A stretch of 34,170 nucleotides of DNA from Rickettsiales bacterium (GTDB lineage Bacteria; Pseudomonadota; Alphaproteobacteria; Rickettsiales; UBA1997). Under the pieces are notes generated by a model, which saw nothing but the letters and a program-made list of their open reading frames with translations, was not told the origin of the DNA and made no database searches. Each line of letters opens with the position of its first letter. Position 1 is the stretch's first letter. Where the stretch lies: contig JAJTDS010000007.1 in the NCBI GenBank assembly GCA_021298605.1, positions 1 to 34,170 of the forward strand. The letters run 5' to 3'. The translations under genes and the position numbers were made by a program. This document shows positions 24,774-33,347 of the stretch, piece after piece.

Positions 24774-26699
24774 TTAATTAAAAAACTGATGAATTTGAGT
24801 AGCAATTTTTTTGCTAATGCCTTCAACCCTTTCTAAATCGGCTATTTTTGCCGTTTTGATTTTTTCAACTGAACCAAAATATTGCAATAATTTCTTTTTT
24901 CTTGAAGCTCCAATGCCTTCAATATCATCAAGGCTTGATTTCGTTATGTCTTTTGCTCTTTTTTGGCGGTGAGTAGTAATAGCAAAGCGATGAGCTTCAT
25001 CTCTTAATCTTTGCAAATAATATTTTAATAAATGATTCTTTGGCAAAGTAATTTGGCGATATATAGTTTCTTGCTTCTCTTCATCAAATTCATAAAAATG
25101 AAAATCTTCTAAACCAGAATTTCTGTCTCTGCCTTTTGACATGCAAATAAAAGGAATGTTAATTTCAAGCTCCTTAAAAACTTTAAAAGCAACATTTAGA
25201 TGGGTTAAACCACCATCAATAATAATAAAATCTGGTAATTTTTCTTGAATATAATTGGTAAAACGACGAGTTAATATTTGCTCAAGAATCGCTAAATCAT
25301 TACCGTTATTGGCATTACCGTTATTGGCATTATCAATATTATATTGATTAAAATCTTTAACATTAAATTTACGGTAATCATTTTTAATAAAACCTTCTGC
25401 ATTTGTTGCAATCAATACTCCGACCTGATTCGTTCCCGCAGTATGGCTATTATCATAAACTTCAATTTTTTGAGGAGTTTTTTGTAAATTGAATAATTCT
25501 TTAATTGCCTGCAAGAACCCTTGATTACTAGCAGTGCTAATAATTTTTTGCTCCGTGAGCTGTTTTGCAAGAAATTCTAGATCTTGTATTAATTTTAAAT
25601 TATTGCCCTTATTGGCAATTTTTACTTTAACTTTATAATCATTTTGAGAATTAATTTGATTAATAAAATCGTTAAATAGTTGCAAATGCTGATTTGGAGC
25701 CATGTTCTCGGCTTCGGCTTCAAGAGGCATTAAATTTAATAAAATAATTTGCGGAGCTTGATTTTCTAGGTAAAACTGCCCTAAAAATTCCCACAAGAAA
25801 TTAGCTAAATTATCTTTATTCTCTTCAGCAAAATTTTCATTGGCAATATTGTAAAAATATGGCTTAGAGCCATAATTATTGCCGTTGCGATAAAAAGATA
25901 CAGAAACACAAACCCACATTTGATGGCGAATTGCTACAACAACATCACTATTGCCCAAATCATCAATATTAATATTTTGTTGTGCCTGAATTGTAGCAAG
26001 AGCCCTTATTTTATCTCTAACCACAAGTGCTTTTTCAAATTCTTCATTTTTGCTAAATTCTGCCATTTTAAGGTTCAAAGATTCTTGAATAGCAGTAGAT
26101 TTGCCATTCAAAAAATTAACCGTATCTGCAACTAATTTTTGATAATCTTCACGAGAGATATAATTAACACAAGGGGCGGAGCATTTTTTAATTTGATATT
26201 CTAGACAAGGTTTTTTAGATGCCTTAAATTCTTGATCGGTGCAGGTTCTTAATAAAAAACTTTTTTTTAAAATATCGATAGTTTTGTTGACATCTCTAGC
26301 TTGAGCGAATGGTCCAAAATAATAACTTTGAGATTTTGCTCCACGATGCTTAGCAAGCCTTGGAAATAAATGATTCTTACTAATAGAAATATAAGGAAAT
26401 GTTTTGCTATCTCGCAACAAAATATTGAAATGCGGAGCAAGTTTTTTAATTAAATTATGCTCAAGAAGCAATGCCTCTAATTCATTTTGAGTTTGGATAA
26501 AATCTAGCTTTGTAGCCAAATTAACCATTCTTGCAATTCTTTTATTAAGCCTTTCTGGTTGAGTGTAGTTATTTAATCTTTTTCTAAGATTTTTAGCCTT
26601 CCCCACATAAAGAGTTTGCTCATTCTTATCAATAAACTTATATATTCCGCTAGTTTCAGGAACATTTTTAACAATATTTTTTAATTCTTCAAATTTCAT
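24774..26699 (-). CDS. uvrC: Excinuclease ABC subunit C
   Basis: Makes both incisions around DNA damage in nucleotide excision repair, after UvrA/UvrB. The 641 residues contain the GIY-YIG nuclease at the N-terminus (ETSGIYKFIDKNEQTLYVGK, then LRKRLNNY), the UVR motif (FEKALVVRDKIRALATI), the UvrC RNase H-like half (IEVYDNSHTAGTNQVGVLIA, DFIIIDGGLTHLNVAFKV, ATTHRQKRAK-like ITTHRQKRAKDI) and C-terminal helix-hairpin-helix repeats (LDDIEGIGASRKKKLLQYFG, LERVEGISKKIA). A short Asn/Gly/Ala insert near residues 457-466 comes from a 15-bp tandem duplication. No defect is seen. Confidence 0.96.
   Translation of the reverse strand: MKFEELKNIVKNVPETSGIYKFIDKNEQTLYVGKAKNLRKRLNNYTQPERLNKRIARMVNLATKLDFIQTQNELEALLLEHNLIKKLAPHFNILLRDSKTFPYISISKNHLFPRLAKHRGAKSQSYYFGPFAQARDVNKTIDILKKSFLLRTCTDQEFKASKKPCLEYQIKKCSAPCVNYISREDYQKLVADTVNFLNGKSTAIQESLNLKMAEFSKNEEFEKALVVRDKIRALATIQAQQNINIDDLGNSDVVVAIRHQMWVCVSVSFYRNGNNYGSKPYFYNIANENFAEENKDNLANFLWEFLGQFYLENQAPQIILLNLMPLEAEAENMAPNQHLQLFNDFINQINSQNDYKVKVKIANKGNNLKLIQDLEFLAKQLTEQKIISTASNQGFLQAIKELFNLQKTPQKIEVYDNSHTAGTNQVGVLIATNAEGFIKNDYRKFNVKDFNQYNIDNANNGNANNGNDLAILEQILTRRFTNYIQEKLPDFIIIDGGLTHLNVAFKVFKELEINIPFICMSKGRDRNSGLEDFHFYEFDEEKQETIYRQITLPKNHLLKYYLQRLRDEAHRFAITTHRQKRAKDITKSSLDDIEGIGASRKKKLLQYFGSVEKIKTAKIADLERVEGISKKIATQIHQFFN
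25301..25330. repeat. 15-bp tandem duplication within uvrC
   Basis: The unit TACCGTTATTGGCAT occurs twice head to tail, in frame, and encodes an NANNG-type repeat in uvrC. It adds five residues in a variable loop and keeps the frame, so it looks like a recent slippage or a polymorphic site. Confidence 0.85.
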
Positions 26700-26746
26700 T
26701 TAATTTTTAATTCAGTATTATAAACTTCTCCTAGAGAATATTTAAA

Positions 26747-26906
26747 GGGGAGGGTCGCAGAGCCAACTTGTTGGCGATGCAGAGGAGGGGTCGATAATAT
26801 TTTTAGAAGAATTAAGGCTTGAGTTGGTTGCTAGCTTTTTTGACCCCCCACCGAACGGCATTAAGCCGTTCGACTCCCCCTCATTAAAATTATGTGGGGG
26901 GGAGTT
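26747..26906. repeat. GC-rich palindromic repeat cluster at the 3' end of the RM remnant
   Basis: A block far richer in G+C than its surroundings contains three inverted repeats: GCCAAC-TT-GTTGGC (26762-26775), CGAACGGC-ATTAA-GCCGTTCG (26852-26872), and ACTCCCCC pairing with GGGGGAGT (26873-26880 with 26898-26905). In addition, GGGGAGGGTCG (26747) and GGAGGGGTCG (26784) are near-direct copies, and GACCCC (26842) is the inverse of their core. The block supplies the last 60 or so codons of the truncated type IIG frame. It resembles the class of palindromic elements that invade coding sequence in Rickettsia, but I do not recognise it as a named family. Confidence 0.65.
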
Positions 26907-27090
26907 ATTAGATAAAGTTTTTTTATAACCATTATGCGTATTTATCACCCACAACCCAGCCCATTCATGTGAATAATGTCCTGTATTCTGCCCACCAAGA
27001 ACTGGCCTGATAATTTCTGCAGATTTTGGATCAGCCAAACATAATTCTTCTTTGGTTTTAGTGTCGATAATAAAGGCTTCGTTGAAACCC

Positions 27091-27126
27091 GTTTTAATTT
27101 CTGCTTTAATTTCTGTCTTAATTTCT
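27091..27126. repeat. Three imperfect 12-bp tandem units at the deletion junction
   Basis: GTTTTAATTTCT, GCTTTAATTTCT and GTCTTAATTTCT stand head to tail exactly where the type IIG frame jumps from after motif I to the recognition domain. They encode the repetitive EIKTEIKAEIKTG. The pattern suggests the deletion formed between, or was followed by slippage of, short direct repeats. Confidence 0.75.
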
Positions 27127-28561
27127 TCTGACACTTCTTGCCATTCATTTTGCAAATAATCAAAAACTTTGACAAGAAAAGCCCCTGAACCACAAGCAGG
27201 GTCAAGAATTTTAATTGATTTTAATTTTTCAGTATATTCAAGCCACCATTCTTTCGAACCTTCTTTTGCCGTTATTTCTGCCTTTCTATCGGCAAGCCAA
27301 CCGCCAACTGCTTCCTTGACAATATATTCGGTGATATAAGCGGGAGTATAAAAGACTCCGTCTTTTTTTCGCTTTTTTTCATTATCGCCTGTTAGATTTT
27401 CAAGATCAGAGATTGATTGCTCAAAAATATGCCCAAGGATATTAACATCAAGGTCGGAGCCGAAATCATAAGAGTATAAAATAACGATTTTATCAATAAT
27501 TTCATCGGAAATATTGAGGCAATCAAGGTCTTTATCTTCAGCAAAAAGCCCGCCATTAAATTTAGCAATGCCAATTTCGGGGTTGCCTTCATTCATTGCG
27601 GTGAATAAATGCTTCATTCTATTATATTTGCCCTTGATAAATTTTTGGTCGAGAGCTTGAATTACTGCATCATTATCCAAAGCCCCATTTTCTTTGCAAA
27701 AACGAATAAAAATTATGCGGTCAATTAGCTTTTGAGCTTTATAAAGGTAGAAGTTACGGCCATAATGTTTTTCTGCATTGAGATCTAGCAAATTATGCCA
27801 AATTTCTTCTCGAAGAGTTGAATAATGTTTGTAAAACTTCTTTTCAATGTCCTCACCTTTTGCTGTTGTGTCAAGGTTATGAACTGGTGATTGATTTTGG
27901 TTTTTAGTAAATAGCCTATCTTTTGAAAGCAGAAAATGAAATTCTTTGATTTTATTGTCATCATTGGCTAGATCTTCTAGTTTAAAGCTATGAAATTTAC
28001 TTTGATCGCTAGATTTATATAATCTAATTTCACTAAAATTTGCAATTATTACAAATTCGCATTTACCACCTACCTTACTAGCATATCTAAATCCTTGCTC
28101 TACTGGAGTTCCTCCATAATCTTTTCTTTGTTGCTTTTTATCAAGATTAACCGAGGAATCTTTTAGCTCGATAACAACCCTTATATCGCCAACTTTTTCT
28201 GTTAAACTATCAGATTTATAAGAATTTAGATTAAAACCTAAAATACCATCAGGCTTTTTGCCATCAACAATAGAGCCACTCTCCCACCATAAACTATTAT
28301 TTGTTTTGCCAGCAATAGCTTGATAACCAAGTATATCAATAAAAAATTCTCTTAAAAAAGATTCTTGATTTTCTGTTTCTTTGGTTAAATCAACATTATT
28401 TAACCATCGAGTAGCAATTTCTCTTGCTTTCTCTATAATTTTAGAATCAATCTGATATAGCTTTAATTTTGCTTCGATTTGATTTTTACTAAATAAATTC
28501 TTCATATAACCAATTTCATTGCCTAAAAGCTTCTTTTCAATTATAAATCAAGATTAATCAA

Positions 28562-29467
28562 CTAGATTAGCTTTAATGATTTCAAGGCTTCTTTGATTCT
28601 TTTTTGATTATCAGTGCTTGGCAATGTTAAAGGCAATCTAACTTCTCCGTTACTTAAATTCATTAAGGAAGATGCATATTTAACGGGAATCGGATTCGTT
28701 TCGCAAAACATCATTTTATGAAGATTGGTGAGTTTATCTTGTAGTTTCAAGGCTTCATCATATTTATTAGCCATACATAATTTTTGTAAATCGCTAACCA
28801 TTTTTGGAGCAATATTGGCGGTGACAGATATTATACCATTTCCGCCCATTGCATTGAACCCGACGGCGGTTTCATCTTCTCCAGAGAGATAGATAAAATC
28901 TTTGTTGATTTTATTAATTAAAATTCTTAAAGAAGATAATCTAGTTAAGTCTCCCGTGGCATCTTTAATACCAACGACATTTTTTAATTGAGCAATTTTG
29001 GCAATATTGTCATCGGAAATATTAATTACAGAGCGACCGGGAATATTGTAAATATAGAGTGGTACTCCGCATTTATCAAGAGCCTTAAAATGCTCGTAAA
29101 TGCCTTGCGGAGTAGGCTTGTTATAGTAAGGAGCAACAATTAAGCAAGAATCAACCCCTGCTTTTTTAGCATATTTTGTCATTTCAACAGCTTCAGATGT
29201 TGAATTAGAGCCTGTTCCCGCCATTACTTTAACTCTTTTTTTAGCAATTTTTACTGCAAATTCAATAATTTCATTATGTTCTTGATGTGAAAGAGTTGGA
29301 GACTCGCCAGTTGTGCCACAAGGAACAATGCCATCGATACCATTTTCGATTTGAAATTCAATTAATTTTTCAAAGGCTTTGTAGTCAACTTTATCATTTT
29401 TAAAAGGAGTAATAAGGGCAACAAAACTGTTGGTTTGTGCGGTTAATTTTTGTGTTTTTTTTGTCAT
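28562..29467 (-). CDS. dapA: 4-hydroxy-tetrahydrodipicolinate synthase
   Basis: Condenses pyruvate with aspartate semialdehyde, the entry step to diaminopimelate for peptidoglycan and to lysine. In 301 residues the active site is complete: the Schiff-base Lys168 (VVGIKDATGD), Tyr140 (YIYNIPGRS), and the GTTGE loop at 51-55. APYYNKPTPQGIYEHF also fits. The first ten residues (MTKKTQKLTA) extend beyond the usual start. Together with the M23 peptidase it shows that the cell builds a wall. The 291-base gap upstream of it, to nuoA (29468-29758), is AT-rich, and I see no RNA or clear promoter in it apart from a repeated TTTGAAC at 29710 and 29728. Confidence 0.96.
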   Translation of the reverse strand: MTKKTQKLTAQTNSFVALITPFKNDKVDYKAFEKLIEFQIENGIDGIVPCGTTGESPTLSHQEHNEIIEFAVKIAKKRVKVMAGTGSNSTSEAVEMTKYAKKAGVDSCLIVAPYYNKPTPQGIYEHFKALDKCGVPLYIYNIPGRSVINISDDNIAKIAQLKNVVGIKDATGDLTRLSSLRILINKINKDFIYLSGEDETAVGFNAMGGNGIISVTANIAPKMVSDLQKLCMANKYDEALKLQDKLTNLHKMMFCETNPIPVKYASSLMNLSNGEVRLPLTLPSTDNQKRIKEALKSLKLI

Positions 29468-29758
29468 AAGCTATTTAATTAATTATTAGCAGGATTTTTA
29501 TGGTTATTTATGCTTAAAATTTATATTTTTTAAGTTGAGTTTTATTTTTTTTTATAAACACTTAAATATAACCAATTTTTGTAGCAAATATTAGTTTCTT
29601 TAAATTACAAAATCAAAATAAAATTTATTTGAAATAATAAACTTAAAAAATAACATAATCTTTACATAACTTATTTTTTAATTTACAAGGTCAAATTGGT
29701 TAGTTAATCTTTGAACACAAATTCAGTTTTGAACTTTATTTAATAATTCAAACATAAA

Positions 29759-30211
29759 ATGAACACAGAAAATATAACATTGCAAAATACAGAATCCTTA
29801 AAGATTGCGGTTGAAAAATTAGAAAATGTAGCAAAATTTGATTTAATCAATCAATTGCCAATGCAATATTTACCCATCTTGTTATTTATTTTAATTGCAA
29901 TCGGGCTATCAATCACCATAATGTTAATTCCTTTTTTAATCAATAAAAGAAGCCCAGATAATCAAAAAAACTCGCCTTATGAATGTGGTTTTGAAGGCGA
30001 AGGCAAGGTTAGAAACGAATTTTCAATTAAGTTTTATTTAGTAGCAATATTATTCATTATTTTTGATTTAGAAATCGCATTTCTTTTTCCTTGGGCAGTA
30101 AGCTTAACCGAAATAGGTAAATTTGGGTTTTGGTCAATGATGATATTTTTAACCTTATTGACAATAGGCTTCATTTATGAGTGGAAACGAGGAGCCCTAG
30201 ACTGGAAATAA
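29759..30211 (+). CDS. nuoA: NADH-quinone oxidoreductase subunit A
   Basis: Membrane subunit of complex I near the quinone site. Three membrane helices are visible (about 38-62, 92-114, 122-142), with the conserved loop [21 protein letters not shown] between the first two, written here only to name the ECG motif and the following acidic turn. Then come [11 protein letters not shown] and the terminal [10 protein letters not shown]. At 150 residues it is about 30 longer than usual. The extra N-terminal part is polar, so translation might instead begin at Met35 (MQYLPILLF). Neither start has a ribosome-binding site. Confidence 0.94.
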   Translation: MNTENITLQNTESLKIAVEKLENVAKFDLINQLPMQYLPILLFILIAIGLSITIMLIPFLINKRSPDNQKNSPYECGFEGEGKVRNEFSIKFYLVAILFIIFDLEIAFLFPWAVSLTEIGKFGFWSMMIFLTLLTIGFIYEWKRGALDWK

Positions 30212-30226
30212 CAACAATATAATTTT

Positions 30227-30751
30227 ATGAATCTTAACAATTTAACTCCTTTTAACCAAGATCAATTATTAAATGATCTTGATGAACAAATTAATAATCG
30301 TGGCTTTGTTACTGCAAGGCTAGATGATCTAGCAAATTGGGCAAGATCTGGCTCTTTATGGCCAATGACATTTGGTTTAGCTTGTTGTGCAGTAGAGATG
30401 ATGCAAACCGCATCAAGCCGTTACGACCTCGATAAATTCGGAGCAATTTTTCGACCTTCTCCTCGTCAATCTGATGTAATAATTGTTGCTGGAACCCTTA
30501 CTAATAAAATGGCTCCTGCTCTTAGAAAAGTCTATGATCAAATGGCAGAACCTCGCTATGTCATATCAATGGGTAGTTGTGCTAATGGTGGCGGGTATTA
30601 TCATTATTCATATTCAGTAGTAAGAGGGTGTGATAGAATAATTCCTGTTGATATCTATGTTCCCGGATGCCCTCCAACCGCAGAAGCACTACTCTACGGG
30701 ATAATGGCCCTACAAAAGAAAATTAAAAGAACTGGTAAATTCAGTCGCTAA
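30227..30751 (+). CDS. nuoB: NADH-quinone oxidoreductase subunit B
   Basis: Carries the N2 4Fe-4S cluster, the last iron-sulfur centre before quinone. All four ligands are seen in the 174 residues: the tandem Cys53-Cys54 ([10 protein letters not shown]), Cys118 ([10 protein letters not shown]) and Cys148 ([10 protein letters not shown]). [16 protein letters not shown] is also diagnostic. It lies 15 bases after nuoA and 17 before nuoC, one transcript. The N-terminal 25 residues are the usual variable tail. Confidence 0.97.
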   Translation: MNLNNLTPFNQDQLLNDLDEQINNRGFVTARLDDLANWARSGSLWPMTFGLACCAVEMMQTASSRYDLDKFGAIFRPSPRQSDVIIVAGTLTNKMAPALRKVYDQMAEPRYVISMGSCANGGGYYHYSYSVVRGCDRIIPVDIYVPGCPPTAEALLYGIMALQKKIKRTGKFSR

Positions 30752-30768
30752 TTAAAATTATTAAAAAA

Positions 30769-31350
30769 ATGTTCCAAAATCTAGAATTACAAGCAAATTA
30801 TATTAAAGAAAAATTTCCTGACTTAGAAGTTATAAGCCCTATTGCCAATAATAACCTTATAATTTATAGCCCTAAAGATAAAATCGTTGATTTGGCAACC
30901 TTTTTAAGGGACGAAGAATCTCTTAGTTTTAAAGTTTTGCTCGATGTTTTTGGTGCCGATATGTTAACCATTAGGTCTCCTCGCTTTGAGGTAATCTATA
31001 ATTTTCTTAGTCTAAAACTCAATAATCGAATTACTATCAAAGTTGCTGTTGATGAAAATATAGAAGTACCTTCTTTATGCTCTGTTTTCCCTAGTGCTAA
31101 TTGGTTTGAAAGAGAAACTTTTGATATGTTTGGCATAAAATTCACTAATCACCCAGATTTAAGAAGAATTCTTACTGATTATAACTTTGAATGGCACCCT
31201 CTAAAAAAAGACTTCCCATTAACTGGCTATCAAGAGGTTCGTTACGATGAAATAAAACAAAAAGTCGTTTATGAACCAGTTAAATTATCGCAAGAATTTC
31301 GTAATTTTGACTTCGATATGCCTTGGTTCGGACCTCAACAAAAGAAATAA
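30769..31350 (+). CDS. nuoC: NADH-quinone oxidoreductase subunit C
   Basis: Peripheral-arm 30-kDa subunit of complex I. The 193 residues contain the family core: VLLDVFGADMLTIRSPRFEV, VPSLCSVFPSANWFERETFD, MFGIKFTNHPDLRRILTDY and the tail HPLKKDFPLTGYQEVRYD. It is not fused to nuoD. In most alphaproteobacteria nuoD follows immediately, but here an unrelated membrane protein does, so the remaining complex I genes must be elsewhere. Confidence 0.96.
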   Translation: MFQNLELQANYIKEKFPDLEVISPIANNNLIIYSPKDKIVDLATFLRDEESLSFKVLLDVFGADMLTIRSPRFEVIYNFLSLKLNNRITIKVAVDENIEVPSLCSVFPSANWFERETFDMFGIKFTNHPDLRRILTDYNFEWHPLKKDFPLTGYQEVRYDEIKQKVVYEPVKLSQEFRNFDFDMPWFGPQQKK

Positions 31351-31358
31351 TCAACAAA

Positions 31359-31880
31359 ATGCTTAAAAAATATATTTCCAAAATTACTAAGCTCAAAAAT
31401 AAAGCCTTTGAGAATAAATTTCTTGCAAATTTAAAATTACATAAATTTCATAATAATGATTCACTAAAACAATTTAGCTCAAATTTAACAACAAAATTTT
31501 CTACTGCCAATAAAGGTTTGGAAAGCTTCAGAAATATGATTATATATTGGGGAGGTATAGCATATTTTATTGCCTATTGTATCAATGGCATAATCAAAAT
31601 TATCAACATAAAATCTTTCTCTTTTATTCTCTCTATTCCCGTATTATGTTATTTTATATGGCATTTTATAGTTCTGATAAAAATAACTCCTAAAAAAGAA
31701 AAATTAAGCAAAGAAGAAATTGAAAAAAGAAAAGAAAAACATTATTTAGCAAAAAGTTTTTTTCGTAAACTACTTCTGCAAGAACCAATCACAAAATTTA
31801 ATCCTTATTTTATTGCAAAAATAGTTGATTTATTCATAATTTTACACTTTTTATCTTTTGTTTTTAGTGTTTTTAATTAA
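31359..31880 (+). CDS. Hypothetical membrane protein downstream of nuoC
   Basis: I do not recognise this protein. I take the ATG at 31359 (MLKKYISKITKLKNK), 8 bases after nuoC, rather than 31323, which would overlap nuoC by 28 bases. The 173 residues comprise a basic Lys/Asn-rich first 60, a pair of membrane helices at about 65-110 (IIYWGGIAYFIAYCINGI; FILSIPVLCYFIWHFIVLI), a charged Lys/Glu helix (KEKLSKEEIEKRKEKH), and a hydrophobic C-terminal segment (KIVDLFIILHFLSFVFSVF). It is spaced like an operon member between nuoC and a cell-wall hydrolase. A role in complex I assembly or in the envelope is possible, but nothing in the sequence decides. Confidence 0.7.
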   Translation: MLKKYISKITKLKNKAFENKFLANLKLHKFHNNDSLKQFSSNLTTKFSTANKGLESFRNMIIYWGGIAYFIAYCINGIIKIINIKSFSFILSIPVLCYFIWHFIVLIKITPKKEKLSKEEIEKRKEKHYLAKSFFRKLLLQEPITKFNPYFIAKIVDLFIILHFLSFVFSVFN

Positions 31881-31895
31881 AAAATTGAGAAGAAA

Positions 31896-33287
31896 TTGGA
31901 TAATAAACATCATAAATCACATAATAAAATCATTATTGCTATTTTGCAATTTATTGATAAGGTCATTGCTAATACAAGCTCCCAATACATCTCATTATCA
32001 ATAATTATTTTATTTATTCTTCTAGAAATATTTAGTTTTAGCAAAAGAGTATTTTATGATTATAAGAATTTTAATTTAAAAAAAAGAAATGAACATCCAA
32101 TAGAAGTTAATATATCCGAATCTGGCATCAATATCGAAGAAGAGCAAAATATAGAATATCAACTAAAGAAGAATGAAACTCTACTCAAAGTATTAATAAA
32201 TTTTGGTAGCAATGATGAAGATGCAAAAAATATCGTTAATCAAATCAACAAATTGATAGACTCAAAATCAATATTACAAGAAAATAAAATTAAGATTAAA
32301 TTTAAGAACTTGCTTGGCTACAAAACATCACAAGAGAATCAAGACATCACAAAAACAAAACATTCAACAATTATTGAAGAAATTGCAATATCAGAAAGCG
32401 ACGAACGACAAATTATTGTCAAAAGAAATATTGATGGAAAATATATTGGCAAAGAAAGGAAAATAAAAATTAACAAAAGATATTCAAAATATCGCGGTAT
32501 AATTAAAAACGGTTTATTTAACGATGGAATCGAGTCAGGAATTTCAGCAACCGCAATGATGCAAATGATAGCGGTTTATGGGTATGATATTGATTTTCAA
32601 AGAGATATAAAAAACGGCGATAGCTTTGAAATGCTAGTTGAAAGTTATTATGATGAAGATGGCAAAAAAGTAAAAGATGGTGCGGTGCTTTATTCTTCAC
32701 TATCTCTAAGAAAAAAGAAAATAGAAACCTATATACATTATCTTGATGGCAAGGTTGAATATTTTGATGCAAAAGGAGATAGTATTCGTAAATCATTACT
32801 TCGAACCCCTATTAACGGAGCAAGAGTATCTTCTGGTTTTGGAGTTAGAAGGCACCCTATTCTTGGTTACTCTAAAATGCACAAAGGAACCGATTTTGCG
32901 GCACCGACTGGAACTCCAATAATTGCAGCAGGCAATGGTACAATAACCTATGTTGGAGCTAAGGGAGGATATGGCAATTTTGTGCAAATTAGGCACAATC
33001 AAGATTACTCAACTGCATATGGCCATGCTAGTCGTTTTGCAAGAAATATTAGAAATGGAACCAAGGTAAAACAGGGAGATGTTGTTGCTTTTGTTGGTAG
33101 CACTGGTCGTTCAAGTGGACCACATCTTCATTTTGAGGTAATTTACAAGGGCAATCAAATCAACCCAGCATCAGTAAAATCAGTATCGGGAATTAAACTT
33201 TCTGGAGCAGAATTAACAAAATTTAGGTCAAGAAAATCTGAAATTGATAGATATAGACGAGAAATTCCCAATCAATTTATTAAGTGA
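31896..33287 (+). CDS. Membrane-anchored M23-family peptidoglycan endopeptidase
   Basis: Zinc metallopeptidase predicted to cut peptide cross-links of the wall from the periplasm. The 463 residues consist of a short basic cytoplasmic tail, one membrane helix (about 31-48, YISLSIIILFILLEIFSF), a long charged linker with a LysM-like or OapA-like region (about 75-300), and the LytM/M23 domain (about 310-425). Zinc ligands are His329 and Asp333 (HKGTDFAAP) and His412 of HLHFE, with His377 (YGHAS) and His410 catalytic, so it should be active. The start must be TTG at 31896: no ATG occurs in the frame until deep in the protein, and GAGAAG just upstream is one of few ribosome-binding-like sites in the window. 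It follows the previous gene by 15 bases. Confidence 0.88.
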   Translation: MDNKHHKSHNKIIIAILQFIDKVIANTSSQYISLSIIILFILLEIFSFSKRVFYDYKNFNLKKRNEHPIEVNISESGINIEEEQNIEYQLKKNETLLKVLINFGSNDEDAKNIVNQINKLIDSKSILQENKIKIKFKNLLGYKTSQENQDITKTKHSTIIEEIAISESDERQIIVKRNIDGKYIGKERKIKINKRYSKYRGIIKNGLFNDGIESGISATAMMQMIAVYGYDIDFQRDIKNGDSFEMLVESYYDEDGKKVKDGAVLYSSLSLRKKKIETYIHYLDGKVEYFDAKGDSIRKSLLRTPINGARVSSGFGVRRHPILGYSKMHKGTDFAAPTGTPIIAAGNGTITYVGAKGGYGNFVQIRHNQDYSTAYGHASRFARNIRNGTKVKQGDVVAFVGSTGRSSGPHLHFEVIYKGNQINPASVKSVSGIKLSGAELTKFRSRKSEIDRYRREIPNQFIK

Positions 33288-33347
33288 TATTGGTAAATTA
33301 AATATAAGATTAGTAAAATCTATAAATAAAAACCAGAATAAAAGAAA

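Larger units (their letters stand above)
26742..28505 (-). pseudogene. Degraded type IIG restriction-modification enzyme (internal deletion, replaced 3' end)
   Basis: Single-chain RM enzymes of this kind are about 1000 residues: an N-terminal nuclease, an N6-adenine methylase, then a target-recognition domain. This 587-residue frame keeps the nuclease part (P85-D86 ... E113-L-K115 in KKPDGILGF and RVVIELKDSS), the helical region, the HIFEQSI and DGVFYTPAYITEYIV lead-in, and methylase motif I DPACGSGAFL (435-444). At about residue 470 it jumps to IKTGFNEAFIIDTKTKEEL and DPKSAEIIRPVLGGQ, which normally opens the recognition domain. Everything between, including the catalytic NPPY motif, is missing. 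From about residue 526 the frame runs through GC-rich palindromic DNA and ends in unrelated sequence. Methylation cannot occur, so the gene is very likely dead, although the frame is open. It lies between dapA and uvrC. Confidence 0.82.

Noticed and set aside
29710-29734. Repeated TTTGAAC upstream of nuoA as an operator
   Set aside because: Two seven-base copies 18 bases apart are not enough without a known binding protein or other copies; I only mention them in the gap description.
31323-31358. Earlier ATG for the membrane protein after nuoC
   Set aside because: It overlaps the conserved nuoC end by 28 bases, while the ATG at 31359 sits 8 bases after the nuoC stop, in keeping with the spacing of the group.
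33305-33325. AGATT...AATCT hairpin between the M23 gene and the crystallin-like gene
   Set aside because: A five-base-pair AT stem without a T run is too weak to call in sequence of this composition.
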